A model generated the notes under the pieces. It had not been told where the DNA came from. It did no database searches and saw only the letters and a program-made list of their open reading frames with translations. From NCBI GenBank assembly GCA_018268715.1, contig JAFDVZ010000023.1, positions 126,345-190,344 of the forward strand: a DNA stretch of 64,000 bases, in the 5' to 3' direction. The stretch comes from Acidobacteriota bacterium. GTDB lineage: Bacteria > Acidobacteriota > Terriglobia > Bryobacterales > Bryobacteraceae. Made by a program: the position numbers and the translations under genes. Shown piece by piece: positions 1 to 10,563 of the stretch (position 1 is its first letter; each line of letters starts with the position of its first letter).

Positions 1-1161
1 AAGGCGGTCCACGTCGGCGACCGCAGAAAACCTGGCCCGCATATTCCCGTAACGGCGCCCATCACCACGGCCTCGAGTTATGTTTATGAGACGATGCAGC
101 AGCTCGATGACGTATTCGCGGCGCCGGACAGCGGATATTGTTACGCGCGCTACGACAATCCGACTAACTCGGGTTTGGAGGAGTTAGTCACGGCGCTCGA
201 GAACGGCCATGGCACGCTGGCTTGTTCATCGGGCATGGCGGCGCTGAACGCGGCCATTCAGACCGCCCTGCTGGACCGTCCGAAGAGGATCGTGGCGGCG
301 AACGCGCTGTATGGGGCCACCATCAGCCTGCTCGATAAGTTATTGGACCCCTTCGGCGTTCCGACGACCTACGTCGACATCTGCGACCTGGGCGCGGTGG
401 AGCGGGCGATCGCCGAGACAAAGCCCGGCTGCGTGCTGCTCGAAACGATCTCGAATCCGCTGCTGCGGGTGGGGGCGATCGACCGGATCGCGGAGATGAC
501 TCGCGGGGCCGGGGCCGCCCTGGTGGTGGATAACACGTTCGCGACGCCCTTGTTGGTGCGCCCGCTCGAGTTGGGAGCGCACATGGTGGTGCACAGCGCG
601 ACCAAGTACCTGGCCGGGCACGGCGACGTGCTGGGCGGTCTGATCACTTCCGACCAGGAGCACTACGCCGTTCTGCGCCAGGTTTCCCGCATCTATGGAC
701 CGGTGCTGGGACCCTTCGAATCGTACCTCACCATGCGGGGCGTCAAGACGTTCGCCCTTCGCATGGAGCGGCAATGCGCCAACGCCTGCCGCGTGGCGTC
801 GTGGCTGGCGACGAACCCGAAGGTGGGGAAGGTGAATTTCACCGCCGATTCCGCTCATCCGGACGCGGCGACGATCGCGCGCCTGTTCCCCAAAGGGCTC
901 TACGGCGCCATGATCAGCTTCGAGTTGCGGGACGCCGGCAGGGCCGAGGTGTTCGCTTTCATGGACCGACTGAAGCTGATCGTGCGAGCGACGTCGCTGG
1001 GCGACGTTCACAGCATGATGCTGTATCCGGCCATGGCTTCGCATCGCGACCTGCCTCCGAAGCAACGCGAACGGCTAGGCATCCGGGACAGCCTGGTGCG
1101 GCTGTCGGTAGGCATCGAAGCGGCCGAGGATATCATCGAAGACCTCGACCGGGCGCTGTAA
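1..1161 (+). CDS. Cys/Met metabolism PLP-dependent enzyme (5' end outside window)
   Basis: PLP-dependent enzyme of the cystathionine gamma-synthase / methionine gamma-lyase / O-acetylhomoserine sulfhydrylase fold, acting in cytosolic sulfur amino-acid metabolism. The frame is open from base 1 and the first residues (KAVHVGDRRKPGPHIPV, then TAPITTASSYVYE) are already the conserved N-terminal segment, so only a few codons are missing; 386 residues are present. Visible family motifs are the YARYDNPTN substrate/cofactor loop, SSGMAA (PLP phosphate binding), VVDNTF with the pyridine-binding Asp, and HSATKYLAGH, whose Lys (codon 604-606) should form the Schiff base. The reaction type cannot be settled from sequence alone. 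The gene converges on the transporter gene to its right with a 4-base gap. Confidence 0.9.
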   Translation, partial: KAVHVGDRRKPGPHIPVTAPITTASSYVYETMQQLDDVFAAPDSGYCYARYDNPTNSGLEELVTALENGHGTLACSSGMAALNAAIQTALLDRPKRIVAANALYGATISLLDKLLDPFGVPTTYVDICDLGAVERAIAETKPGCVLLETISNPLLRVGAIDRIAEMTRGAGAALVVDNTFATPLLVRPLELGAHMVVHSATKYLAGHGDVLGGLITSDQEHYAVLRQVSRIYGPVLGPFESYLTMRGVKTFALRMERQCANACRVASWLATNPKVGKVNFTADSAHPDAATIARLFPKGLYGAMISFELRDAGRAEVFAFMDRLKLIVRATSLGDVHSMMLYPAMASHRDLPPKQRERLGIRDSLVRLSVGIEAAEDIIEDLDRAL

Positions 1162-1165
1162 CGGC

Positions 1166-2488
1166 CTATGCCGCGGGACTCGGGGTCGCGCCGCCGTCGT
1201 CGCGCACTCTCGACATAAGGGCGGCGGCGAGGATCATGAACAGTCCTCCCGCCATCACCGCAAGCACGCGATCGTTGTGCAGCACGTTGGCCATCACCCA
1301 GCCGAACACCAGCGATGCGATGATTTCCGGCGTCACGATGGCGAAGTTGAAAATACCCATGTAGATGCCCGTCTTGTCCGGCGGAAGACAGCCGGCCAGG
1401 ATGGCGTAGGGCATCGCGAGTGTGCTGGCCCACACAATGCCCACCCCCGTCATCGATAGCAGCAGCAGCCACTTGTCGTGAATGACGGCGATCGACAGCA
1501 GTCCCGCGGCGCCGCACAGCAGACAAACGGCGTGGGTGGCGCGCCGGCCGATGCGCGCGGCGATGGAAGGCAACAGCCAGGAGAAGGCGAAGCACACGGC
1601 CGAATACATGGCGAAGCAGAGGCCGGCCCACTCGACACCCTCCGTGTAAAGCGGCGACTTCTCATCCGGGGCGCCGAACACGTTGCGCGCGACGGCCGGG
1701 GCGAAGTAGAGCCACATGCAGAAGAACCCAAGCCAGGTGAAAAACTGAACCAGCGCGAGGCGCCGCATGGTGTCGGGCGTCTTTGAGATCGACTCCAGGA
1801 TTTCTCGCGCGTTCGCCATCAGGCCCACGCTTTCAGCCTTCTTGCGGCGGAAGGCGTCGAGGTCGGCGGGCGGATATTCCTTCGTACTGAAGATCGTCCA
1901 CAGCACCGCGCCGAGAAACGCGACCGCGCCCGTGTAAAACGAGAACCGGACCGAGATCGGAATCGAGCCGGCGGTGCGCGCCTCCGTGAGTCCGAAGACA
2001 TTCGTCAACAGATACGGCATCGCCGAGGCCACCACCGCGCCAAGCCCGATGAAGATGCTTTGCATCGCGAATCCGCTGGTCCGTTGATCCTCCGGCAGCA
2101 TATCGGCGACGAAGGCGCGAAACGGCTCCATGCTGACATTGATGGAGGCGTCGAGAATCCAAAGCAATCCCGCAGCCATCCACAGCAGCGACGAATTCGG
2201 CATCAGCACCAGCGCGAGCGAACTGAGGATGGCGCCGGTGAGGAAGTAGGGACGGCGGCGGCCCAGGCGGTTCCAGGTGTGATCGCTCATGTGTCCGATG
2301 ATGGGCTGGACAATCAGCCCGGTCAGCGGCGCCGCCAACCACAGGATGGGGATCTGATCCGCTCGCGCACCCAGATATTCGTAGATGGCGCTCATATTCG
2401 CCATCTGCAATCCCCAGCCGAACTGAATGCCGAGGAACCCGAAGCTCATGTTCCAGATCTGCCAAAATCCGAGGCGCGGTTTCGTCAT
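1166..2488 (-). CDS. MFS sugar transporter (SUT/GPH-like)
   Basis: Polytopic inner-membrane protein of 440 residues with about 12 hydrophobic segments. The N-terminal FGIQFGWGLQMAN-like segment, the GHMSDHTWNRLGRRRP loop between helices 2 and 3, and the segments that follow are characteristic of the sucrose/maltose branch of the major facilitator superfamily, which usually works by cation symport. It lies 7 bases downstream of malQ on the same strand, so the two are probably co-transcribed. This suggests import of maltose, maltodextrin or a related alpha-glucoside, which malQ then processes. The substrate is inferred from this pairing and not shown by sequence. The start ATG at 2488 gives MTKPRLGFWQIWNMSFGF, a normal N-terminus for the family. 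Confidence 0.85.
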   Translation of the reverse strand: MTKPRLGFWQIWNMSFGFLGIQFGWGLQMANMSAIYEYLGARADQIPILWLAAPLTGLIVQPIIGHMSDHTWNRLGRRRPYFLTGAILSSLALVLMPNSSLLWMAAGLLWILDASINVSMEPFRAFVADMLPEDQRTSGFAMQSIFIGLGAVVASAMPYLLTNVFGLTEARTAGSIPISVRFSFYTGAVAFLGAVLWTIFSTKEYPPADLDAFRRKKAESVGLMANAREILESISKTPDTMRRLALVQFFTWLGFFCMWLYFAPAVARNVFGAPDEKSPLYTEGVEWAGLCFAMYSAVCFAFSWLLPSIAARIGRRATHAVCLLCGAAGLLSIAVIHDKWLLLLSMTGVGIVWASTLAMPYAILAGCLPPDKTGIYMGIFNFAIVTPEIIASLVFGWVMANVLHNDRVLAVMAGGLFMILAAALMSRVRDDGGATPSPAA

Positions 2489-2495
2489 AACGATC

Positions 2496-3926
<1,431 letters not shown>

Positions 3927-4001
3927 GTAGTCATGGTCGAGCCTTTCAGGGCGCCGCTGCAACTGGAACTCGCGGGGCGGAGTGTTCGTACTTATTACTT
4001 A

Positions 4002-4958
4002 ATGAAGCAGCTCTCCCTACTTGTGTTGTGTCTGGCGGCGCTATTCGGCCAGGAGCGCATCCGCGCGGACGTCAATCAGGCCGAACAGCCGATCCGTGTG
4101 GATGTGAATCTGGTGAACATCGGGTTCACGGCGCGTGATGGGCGCGGGACTCTCGCAACAGGGTTGACGCGCGATGACGTGGAGGTGTTTGAGGACGGCG
4201 CGTTGCAGAAGGTCTCGTTCTTCGCGCGCAGTTCGGATGTTCCGTTGACGCTGGGGCTGGTGATGGACATGAGCGGCAGTCAGGAGCACTTCATGAAGCC
4301 GCACCATCGCGATCTGGAGGCGTTCCTGAAAACGGTGATGGATCCGCGGGACCGGGCGTTCCTGCTCTGCTTCGGCCGTCGCCTGCGACTGGTGGCCGAC
4401 TTCACGGCTACGCCAGACGATCTGCTCGAGGGGTTGCGCGTGTTCGAGAAGGGCAATCGGCGCTTCCCGGAATTTGCGCCATCGGAGGACCGGTCCGGAG
4501 GCACCGCCTTCTACGACGCGATCTGGAACGCCGTGACGGAGCGGTTGGCGAAGTCGGAAACGGGCCGCCGAGCGCTGCTGATCTTCAGCGATGGAGAGGA
4601 TAATTCGAGCGCCCACCATATGCTCGACGCCATCGAAGCGGCGCAATCCGCCGACGTCCGGCTGTATGGTTTGCGCTACACGGATGTTAAGAGCGGCCAC
4701 ATGAATGCTCGGAATAAGTACGGCATGCGGGTCCTGGACCGGTTGGCGCTCGAGACGGGCGGGGCGCACTATGACGCCAGCGAAGGCGAGCTCAAGAAGT
4801 GGTTCGCCGAGATCGGGGAGGAGTTGCGGGCCACCTATGAACTGGCCTACCAATCAACGAATCCGGAACGCGACGGGACGTTCCGCAAGATCGTGATCAG
4901 GCCGAAGCGCTCCGACCTGAAGATCCGCGCCAAGACCGGCTACTACGCCCGTCCGTAG
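4002..4958 (+). CDS. Exported VWFA-domain protein (acidobacterial VWFA-related family)
   Basis: Secreted or periplasmic von Willebrand factor A domain protein of 318 residues. The ATG at 4002 is preferred to one at 3933 because it begins a clear signal peptide (MKQLSLLVLCLAALFG). Next comes a short beta-rich region (IRVDVNLVNIGFTARD, then TRDDVEVFEDG) typical of acidobacterial VWFA-related proteins. The VWA fold itself has an intact metal-ion-dependent adhesion site: DMSGS at residues 89-93, the Thr of GGTAFYDAIW, and the Asp of FSDGEDNSS. It ends with the segment YELAYQS, the family-typical IVIRPKRSDLKIRAKTGYYA. The family is greatly expanded in Acidobacteriota but its role is unknown; a ligand- or protein-binding function is inferred only from the MIDAS. 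Confidence 0.85.
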   Translation: MKQLSLLVLCLAALFGQERIRADVNQAEQPIRVDVNLVNIGFTARDGRGTLATGLTRDDVEVFEDGALQKVSFFARSSDVPLTLGLVMDMSGSQEHFMKPHHRDLEAFLKTVMDPRDRAFLLCFGRRLRLVADFTATPDDLLEGLRVFEKGNRRFPEFAPSEDRSGGTAFYDAIWNAVTERLAKSETGRRALLIFSDGEDNSSAHHMLDAIEAAQSADVRLYGLRYTDVKSGHMNARNKYGMRVLDRLALETGGAHYDASEGELKKWFAEIGEELRATYELAYQSTNPERDGTFRKIVIRPKRSDLKIRAKTGYYARP

Positions 4959-4961
4959 CGA

Positions 4962-5723
4962 CTACCGCGCCTTGCGGAAACGGCTCCTCTGATCGGGCGT
5001 CATCTTTTCGGTGGCGTACTGGAAGATGAGCCGCGGGGCCGAATTCTTGTAGCGCATCAAGAACTCCTCGGTGGGTTTGGGCTCGAGTTTCCAGGCTTCG
5101 CGCAGGAACCACCCAGCTCCCTGTTGGACCTCCCGGGCCGCGTCGGACATCAACGGCTCTATCAAAGAAAGCGGCGGGCGATAGTCCTTCTGTTGTTTGA
5201 GCAGCGGAATCAGCATAACAGGCGCGGCGCGGCGCTGGTACTTGTGTTGGGATGCCACCCATGGCGCGAGCGCCTCGAGTTGCACGATCCCTTCGACAAG
5301 GAAGCGGCTGAGCACCAGCGAGCAGAAGACATCGGTGTGCGCCCAGTTGCGGATGCCACCGTCAAACCATCCCGCCAGGCGAGAGAACGTGTCGGCGGTG
5401 TGCAGATCGCTCAGATCGGCGGCAAATTCGATGGCGAATGCGGCCTCTTCGTACTTGCCCGTGCGCACCAGGATATCGCCCGCCTCCAGGTAAGCGGTTG
5501 GACCGGCGGCCCGCAGACGGTCGCCCCACGATTTGCGATTCGCCTGCCATCCTGGATTCTTGTAATTCAGCCCGAAGGCGTCGTAGCCTTCACGAAAGAA
5601 CTTCGCGTACTTGGCGACCAGCGCGGGATCGGCGTTGGCGACGCAGAAATCGCGGATCTCCGCGACAATGCTCTTCACCACGCCAGCGCGGGCGGATGCG
5701 GACTTGGACATGATGCTTCGCAT
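4962..5723 (-). CDS. AlkD-like DNA alkylation repair protein (HEAT-like repeats)
   Basis: All-helical protein of 253 residues resembling the AlkD/AlkC family of DNA glycosylases, which remove alkylated bases. Visible are the N-terminal region around FFREGYDAFGLNYK, the segment IRNWAHTDVFCSLV in which Trp and Asp lie four residues apart, as do the AlkD base-contacting Trp and catalytic Asp, and the repeat QQGAGWFLREAWKLEP, which carries another well-placed Trp. The residue equivalences are from memory and unverified. A second ATG at 5711 (MSKSASARAG) is an equally good start. It ends 3 bases from the convergent VWA gene and stands alone, with no other repair genes nearby. Confidence 0.75.
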   Translation of the reverse strand: MRSIMSKSASARAGVVKSIVAEIRDFCVANADPALVAKYAKFFREGYDAFGLNYKNPGWQANRKSWGDRLRAAGPTAYLEAGDILVRTGKYEEAAFAIEFAADLSDLHTADTFSRLAGWFDGGIRNWAHTDVFCSLVLSRFLVEGIVQLEALAPWVASQHKYQRRAAPVMLIPLLKQQKDYRPPLSLIEPLMSDAAREVQQGAGWFLREAWKLEPKPTEEFLMRYKNSAPRLIFQYATEKMTPDQRSRFRKAR

Positions 5724-5749
5724 TCTATAGCCGTTCGACCGCGAATTGG

Positions 5750-6427
5750 TTATTTCTCGGACCGAGAGATCTCACCCTCCAGCCGATCCAGGCGCGACAT
5801 CAGTTCAGCCTTGTCGACGGTCTGGTCCAGCCACCTCAGCACGACGGCGGGCAAACGGCTGGCAGCGTAATGCAAACGGACCGCATCGCGGGCGCGTTGC
5901 CGTTCCTGCCTGGAGGCGCCGGGTCGGACAACGGGAGTCGGCGGCTTGCGGTCCCGTTTACGGAGTTTCTCGAGTTCCAGCCGCAACGCGCCGGCGTCGG
6001 CGGAGCTGCGAATCAGCATTCGCACGTTCGCCATATCGGAGAGGGACGCCTGGCGGACGTCCAGCAGGCGACGCACATCGTCGGGGTCGCCGGCGGTGGT
6101 CCCGTTCTCATAAAGAACCGCGGCGCGCACGGCCGGGTTGAGACGCGACGGGAAGCGGGTTTCGACACGGCGGTCCGCGCCAGGTTCAATGCGGACGCCG
6201 TCATCTCCATCGAACAGCGCGTCCCATGATTTCCATTCGCTCGCCGCCTTGCGTTTGCCCGAAGCGGGCACGGAGACAACCAGATTGTAGGCGATGGCGG
6301 CCGACGCGCCGGCGTTCCGCAGAACGATGGAAGGTGGCGAGGAATCGGGTTGCACTCGAGGCTCCAGATTCGGAGATTCGCCGCCCAACGCGCACGCCGC
6401 GGCAACCAAAACAATGATCGCTCGCAT
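5750..6427 (-). CDS. Exported protein of unknown function
   Basis: A 225-residue protein I do not recognise. The start at 6427 gives MRAIIVLVAAACALGGESP, a signal peptide with a possible Cys near its end (AACALGG), so it may be a lipoprotein or a cleaved periplasmic protein. An ATG 15 bases upstream (MENIL) is possible but weaker. The first half (residues ~20-120) looks beta-rich with a segment SIVLRNAGASAAIAYNLVV, suggestive of a small Ig-like or DUF-type beta-sandwich. The second half is helical and highly charged (RLELEKLRKRDRK and further), ending in a possible short coiled coil LMSRLDRLEGEISR. It ends 26 bases from the upstream side of the alkD-like gene on the same strand, so it may be co-transcribed with it. 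Confidence 0.6.
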   Translation of the reverse strand: MRAIIVLVAAACALGGESPNLEPRVQPDSSPPSIVLRNAGASAAIAYNLVVSVPASGKRKAASEWKSWDALFDGDDGVRIEPGADRRVETRFPSRLNPAVRAAVLYENGTTAGDPDDVRRLLDVRQASLSDMANVRMLIRSSADAGALRLELEKLRKRDRKPPTPVVRPGASRQERQRARDAVRLHYAASRLPAVVLRWLDQTVDKAELMSRLDRLEGEISRSEK

Positions 6428-6528
6428 AAGTATATTTTCCACGACCAGCCCGCCGTTTGCTGCTAAACTGTTAGAAATCTCAAGACAAGCTTGGTCTTCC
6501 GCGTCGAAGGTCTAACCGAGGAGTGACG

Positions 6529-7995
6529 ATGACCGGTGCTTTGCAGCGCGAGTGGCCTTCCGCGATCTTCGAACGTTACCAGCTCGACGACGCCTTCGAC
6601 GAGATGTTCGAGTCAAAGGCCATAGTACGCCAGCAGTACCATGCGCTCTATGAGAACCTGCTCGAGCTAGGCAACGACGAGATGAATCGGCGCAAGCAGG
6701 CTCTCGACCTGAGCTTCCTGCACCAGGGCATCACGTTCACCGTGTACGGAGACGAATCGGGCACGGAGCGCATCTTCCCGAACGACCTGCTGCCGCGAAT
6801 CCTTACGCGCAGCGAGTGGGAAACCATCGAGCGCGGGTTGACGCAGCGCATCACCGCGCTCAACCTGTTTCTCGAAGACGTCTACCACGATGGCAAGATC
6901 CTGAAGGATCGCGTGGTGCCGTCGGACACGGTGTACTCCTGCAAGCACTACCGCCGGCAGATGCGCGGTGTGAACGTGCGCCGAGGCTGCTACGCCACCG
7001 TGGTCGGCACGGACCTGGTGCGGCTGCCCGACGGCCGGTTCGTCGTCCTTGAAGACAACCTGCGAGTGCCGAGCGGCGTGTCCTACATGCTCGTCAGCCG
7101 GCAGGTGATGAAGAAGATCTTCCCCGCCCTGTATCAAAGGTGCGGAGTTCAGCCGATCGACCACTACGCCCAGGCGTTGCACAGCACCTTGCGATCGTTG
7201 TCCCCCGAGGGCCGCGATGAACCGGTGGTGGTGCTGCTCAGCCCGGGCGTCTACAATTCCGCGTATTTCGAGCACGCCTACCTGGCGCGCCAGATGGGCA
7301 TCCCGCTGGTGGAAGGCCGCGACCTGGTGGTCCACGACAAGTTCGTGTACATTCGTACGACGTCCGGGCTGCGCCGCATCGACGTGATCTACCGCCGCAT
7401 CGACGACGATTTCATCGATCCGCTCGCGTTTCGCTCCGACTCCGTGCTGGGAGCCGCCGGGTTGTTCCAGGCCGCGCGCGAGGGCAACGTCACGCTGGCG
7501 AACGCATTGGGCACGGGCGTCGCCGACGACAAGGCCATCTATGCGTATGTGCCGAAGATGATCCGGTACTACTTGAACGAGGATCCCATCCTCGATAACG
7601 TCGAGACGTTTTTGTGCGACGACCCGGTTCAACGCCAGCACGTAGTCGAAAACATCGAGCAGATGGTGGTGAAGGCGGTTGGCGAATCGGGCGGCTACGG
7701 CATGCTGGTGGGGCCGCATAGCACGGCGGCGCAGTGCGAGGAGTTCCGGCAGCGGGTTCAGGCCGATCCCCGCAATTACATCGCACAGCCAACGCTCAAG
7801 CTATCGCGCGCGCCCTGCTTCATCGACGGCCGCATCGAGGCGCGGCACGTCGACCTGCGGCCGTACGTGCTGTTTGGCGAAAAGGTGACCATCGTTCCCG
7901 GCGGACTGACGCGAGTGGCGTTGACGCCCGGGTCGCTCGTAGTGAATTCATCTCAAGGTGGAGGGAGCAAAGACACGTGGGTTTTGACGGAATGA
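6529..7995 (+). CDS. Circularly permuted ATP-grasp protein (DUF404/DUF407 type)
   Basis: Cytosolic ligase-like protein of 488 residues from the type-2 circularly permuted ATP-grasp family. Recognisable segments include [95 protein letters not shown] (nucleotide-binding loop) and [17 protein letters not shown]. The start is ATG 6529, five bases after GAGGAG (6518-6523); a GTG at 6523 lies inside that ribosome-binding site. It heads a three-gene unit with the alpha-E protein and a transglutaminase-like protein. Established knowledge: this trio recurs in many genomes and has been predicted from comparative genomics to make or modify a peptide; no product is known. A 95-base gap before it probably holds the promoter. 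Confidence 0.88.
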   Translation: MTGALQREWPSAIFERYQLDDAFDEMFESKAIVRQQYHALYENLLELGNDEMNRRKQALDLSFLHQGITFTVYGDESGTERIFPNDLLPRILTRSEWETIERGLTQRITALNLFLEDVYHDGKILKDRVVPSDTVYSCKHYRRQMRGVNVRRGCYATVVGTDLVRLPDGRFVVLEDNLRVPSGVSYMLVSRQVMKKIFPALYQRCGVQPIDHYAQALHSTLRSLSPEGRDEPVVVLLSPGVYNSAYFEHAYLARQMGIPLVEGRDLVVHDKFVYIRTTSGLRRIDVIYRRIDDDFIDPLAFRSDSVLGAAGLFQAAREGNVTLANALGTGVADDKAIYAYVPKMIRYYLNEDPILDNVETFLCDDPVQRQHVVENIEQMVVKAVGESGGYGMLVGPHSTAAQCEEFRQRVQADPRNYIAQPTLKLSRAPCFIDGRIEARHVDLRPYVLFGEKVTIVPGGLTRVALTPGSLVVNSSQGGGSKDTWVLTE

Positions 7996-8957
7996 TGTTG
8001 TCGCGCGTGGCGGACAGCCTCTACTGGATGAGCCGCTACCTGGAACGGGCGGAACACACCGCCCGCCTGATGGAAGTCCAGATCAATCTGCTGCTCGATC
8101 GCAGTCCCGTTTCGGAGGACCAGCGTTGGCATCACGCGATGTCGCTGCTCGGCCTGACCGACGACGGGTCGAGCGAACTCGACGGGAAAGCGGTGATTCA
8201 CCGCCTGGCGTTCGACGTGACTCATGCGTCGTCGATCCTGTCGTCGCTCATGTCGGCTCGCGAAAACGCGCGCCAGGTGCGCGAACAGATCAGCTCAGAA
8301 ATGTGGGAGCAGGTGAACCGCCTGTATCACAAGGTCCGCCAGACGGACTTGAACTCGATGGCGGAGTCCAATCCATTCGAGTTTCTGGTGACCGTCCGCG
8401 AGGGCGTCCATCTGTTCAAAGGCGTGACCAACTCGACCATGACTCATGGCGAAGGCTATGAGTTCATCCGACTGGGCCGCTATCTCGAGCGGACTCGGGC
8501 GCTGGCGATTCTGATCGGCGCGCATTTCCGCGAATTCCCACTGCCCCCGGACGGCGACATCGGCACGGGCGAGCATCTGGAGTGGATCGGCCTACTTCGC
8601 TGCTGTACGGCGTTCGAGGCGTACTGCAAATTCTACGGCGCGGATCCGCGACCGGACTGGGTGGCCGAGTTCCTCTTGCTGAATCCCCGTTTCCCGCATT
8701 CGCTGCGTTATTCGGTGAATTGCGCCGCGCATTCGCTGATCGCCATCAGCGAGACGTCGGCCGAGCGGAGGAAGTCCGAAGCGAACCGGCTGATCGGACG
8801 CATGCAGGCCTCGGTGGAGTTCGCCGAAATCGGCGAAGTCCTGACGGGCGGCGTCCAGGAGTTCCTTGACAGCATTCAGAAACAGTGCGCCGCCGTGCAC
8901 GAGGCGTTGTACCTGACTTATATCGACTATCCGATCGAAGCCGCCCTGGCGGGCTGA
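7977..8957 (+). CDS. Alpha-E domain protein (DUF403)
   Basis: All-helical alpha-E protein (326 aa from this start). The conserved opening [25 protein letters not shown] is plain, with later family segments [18 protein letters not shown] and [16 protein letters not shown]. Start choice: GTG 7977 follows GGTGGAGGGAG (7957-7967) at a good distance and gives [11 protein letters not shown]. The family usually begins at MLSR, and ATG 7992 (ATGA overlap with the stop of the preceding gene) or ATG 7995 remain possible but lack a ribosome-binding site. The overlap with the ATP-grasp gene indicates translational coupling. The partner proteins suggest that it acts with the ATP-grasp enzyme; its biochemical activity is unknown. 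Confidence 0.88.
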   Translation: MGFDGMMLSRVADSLYWMSRYLERAEHTARLMEVQINLLLDRSPVSEDQRWHHAMSLLGLTDDGSSELDGKAVIHRLAFDVTHASSILSSLMSARENARQVREQISSEMWEQVNRLYHKVRQTDLNSMAESNPFEFLVTVREGVHLFKGVTNSTMTHGEGYEFIRLGRYLERTRALAILIGAHFREFPLPPDGDIGTGEHLEWIGLLRCCTAFEAYCKFYGADPRPDWVAEFLLLNPRFPHSLRYSVNCAAHSLIAISETSAERRKSEANRLIGRMQASVEFAEIGEVLTGGVQEFLDSIQKQCAAVHEALYLTYIDYPIEAALAG

Positions 8958-8958
8958 C

Positions 8959-9924
8959 ATGAATTATTCCATTCGCCATCTGACTAAGTTCGACTATTCG
9001 ACTCCAGTGACCGAGAGTTTTCTGGAAACCCGCATGCAACCGCGCAGCGAGGGCACCCAACGGTGCCTGAAATTCGAGCTGACGGTGGTTCCCAAAGCGA
9101 AGATCCAGCATTACACGGACTATCTGGGCAACGTCATCCACCACTTCGACATAGCGACGCACCACCGGGAGTTGTCGGTGCTGGCGGAGTCGGTGGTGGA
9201 GGTGCAGCCTCCGCCGGACGTTCCGGAATCGCTGCCGCCCTCGTCGTGGTCCGAATTGGATCGTGCGACGGCGACGGGCGATTTCTGGGACTATCTGAAC
9301 GAGAGCCATTTCGCACGGTGGACTCCGTTACTGGACGATCTGGTCAAACGATTCGACGTCCGCCGCAAGGAGGACCCCATGATGGTCCTCTACCAGTTGA
9401 ACCACGCCATGTACGACTGGTTCGACTATGTCCCGAACTCCACCAGGGTGGATTCCCCAATCGATCACGCCCTTGAGAAGCGTTCCGGCGTGTGCCAGGA
9501 CTTCGCGCATATCATGGTCACGCTGGTGCGAACCCTCGGGATCCCCGCCCGGTATGTCAGCGGATACGTCCATAAACGCCCGCAGGATCGCGACCGCTCG
9601 CGCGAAGGCGCGACGCACGCCTGGGTGGAGGCCTGGCTGCCCGATTTAGGCTGGGTGGGATTCGACCCGACCAACGCACTGGTGGCGGGCCGGCGGCATA
9701 TACGGGTGGCGGTAGGTCGCGATTACGCCGACGTCCCGCCGACGCGTGGCGTTTACAAGGGCGGCGCGACCAGCGAGTTGAAAGTGGCCGTCACCGTCGC
9801 GCCGATGCACGAGGCTGCGCCGCCACTGCCGCGCGAGATGATGCTGGGCGATCATTCGACCGTCCACGGACTGGCGGCCATCCGTTACCAGCGTCACCAG
9901 CAACAGCAGCAGCAACAGCAGTAG
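8959..9924 (+). CDS. Transglutaminase-like cysteine peptidase family protein with polyglutamine tail
   Basis: Protein of 321 residues. Residues 1-80 form the bacterial transglutaminase-like N-terminal beta domain (MNYSIRHLTKFDYSTPV). The papain-like core follows with Cys179 (RSGVCQDFAH), His220 (GATHAWVEAW) and Asp236 (VGFDPTN), a complete triad. A last beta region has the family segment HIRVAVGRDYADVPPTRGVYKGG. It starts one base after the alpha-E stop, so the three genes form one operon. In such modules this protein is thought to hydrolyse or form amide bonds on a peptide; this is a comparative-genomic prediction. Odd feature: the protein ends in eight consecutive Gln encoded by a CAG/CAA tract. 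Confidence 0.9.
   Translation: MNYSIRHLTKFDYSTPVTESFLETRMQPRSEGTQRCLKFELTVVPKAKIQHYTDYLGNVIHHFDIATHHRELSVLAESVVEVQPPPDVPESLPPSSWSELDRATATGDFWDYLNESHFARWTPLLDDLVKRFDVRRKEDPMMVLYQLNHAMYDWFDYVPNSTRVDSPIDHALEKRSGVCQDFAHIMVTLVRTLGIPARYVSGYVHKRPQDRDRSREGATHAWVEAWLPDLGWVGFDPTNALVAGRRHIRVAVGRDYADVPPTRGVYKGGATSELKVAVTVAPMHEAAPPLPREMMLGDHSTVHGLAAIRYQRHQQQQQQQQ
9898..9924 (+). repeat. CAG/CAA trinucleotide tract encoding Gln8 and stop
   Basis: The last codons of the transglutaminase-like gene are CAG CAA CAG CAG CAG CAA CAG CAG followed by TAG. This is a short imperfect trinucleotide repeat that gives eight glutamines at the extreme C-terminus. It could vary in length by slippage. Confidence 0.9.
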
Positions 9925-9927
9925 GGC

Positions 9928-10560
9928 TCAGTAACGCGACATTCCGAACTTCACAGTCAGGCTGCACGTCGATGGCGTCGCAGCCTGCGTGCTGACCACT
10001 CCTAGCAGGAACGCAGCGTAGCCGTAGACGACAGTGGCGTTCGGCAAGCCGGCGTCGGAGACCGCCAGGATCGGACCGAGCACAACTCCGGCTGCGTCGG
10101 TCATTTTTTGCGCCTGCGCTCGGGCGTCCGCGATCAGATCGGACTGCGAACAGGGTTGCGCGGTGACGGTCTGGTCCGACGGTTGGAGACCGGCGATGTC
10201 AAAATCCATCGACATGCTTTGCGACTGGATTCGCTTCTGAGCGGCGACCAGCAGCGCCACCGTGTCCTTCAGGCTCGCAATCGGCGAGGTGACGGTGAAA
10301 CTCCACCGTGAGCCCTGCATCAGATCGACGCCGTAATTTTGGGATGCTCCCGAGAACTTCGCGTTGATGACGCCGGCGGCTCGCAGGGCGGCAGTGATGT
10401 CGTCTAAGTCAGCTTTGTCGCTGGCGTTGAGATAGATAACCCAGGTGACCTGATTGAGGACCGGGTAGAACTGGCGCGTCGCTGTAACGGTGACGCTATT
10501 GGAATCGACTTGCGCGAATCCAACGCATGCGACTGCAAGGGACAGAATGAGTGCGCGCAT
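9928..10560 (-). CDS. Exported SIMPL-domain protein (DUF541), copy 2 of tandem pair
   Basis: Periplasmic or secreted protein of 210 residues. A signal peptide (MRALILSLAVACVGFAQ) is followed by DSNSVTVTATR, the opening strand of the SIMPL (DUF541) fold, and later by LIADARAQAQKMTDAAGVVLGPI, the family's conserved helix and strand. It ends with CSLTVKFGMSRY. Its start lies 3 bases after the stop of the next gene upstream, a paralogue sharing the same ends, so the two are translationally coupled products of a tandem duplication. SIMPL proteins occur in bacteria and animals; the bacterial role is poorly known, with envelope-stress links reported for some members. It ends 3 bases from the convergent transglutaminase gene. 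Confidence 0.8.
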   Translation of the reverse strand: MRALILSLAVACVGFAQVDSNSVTVTATRQFYPVLNQVTWVIYLNASDKADLDDITAALRAAGVINAKFSGASQNYGVDLMQGSRWSFTVTSPIASLKDTVALLVAAQKRIQSQSMSMDFDIAGLQPSDQTVTAQPCSQSDLIADARAQAQKMTDAAGVVLGPILAVSDAGLPNATVVYGYAAFLLGVVSTQAATPSTCSLTVKFGMSRY

Positions 10561-10563
10561 GAG

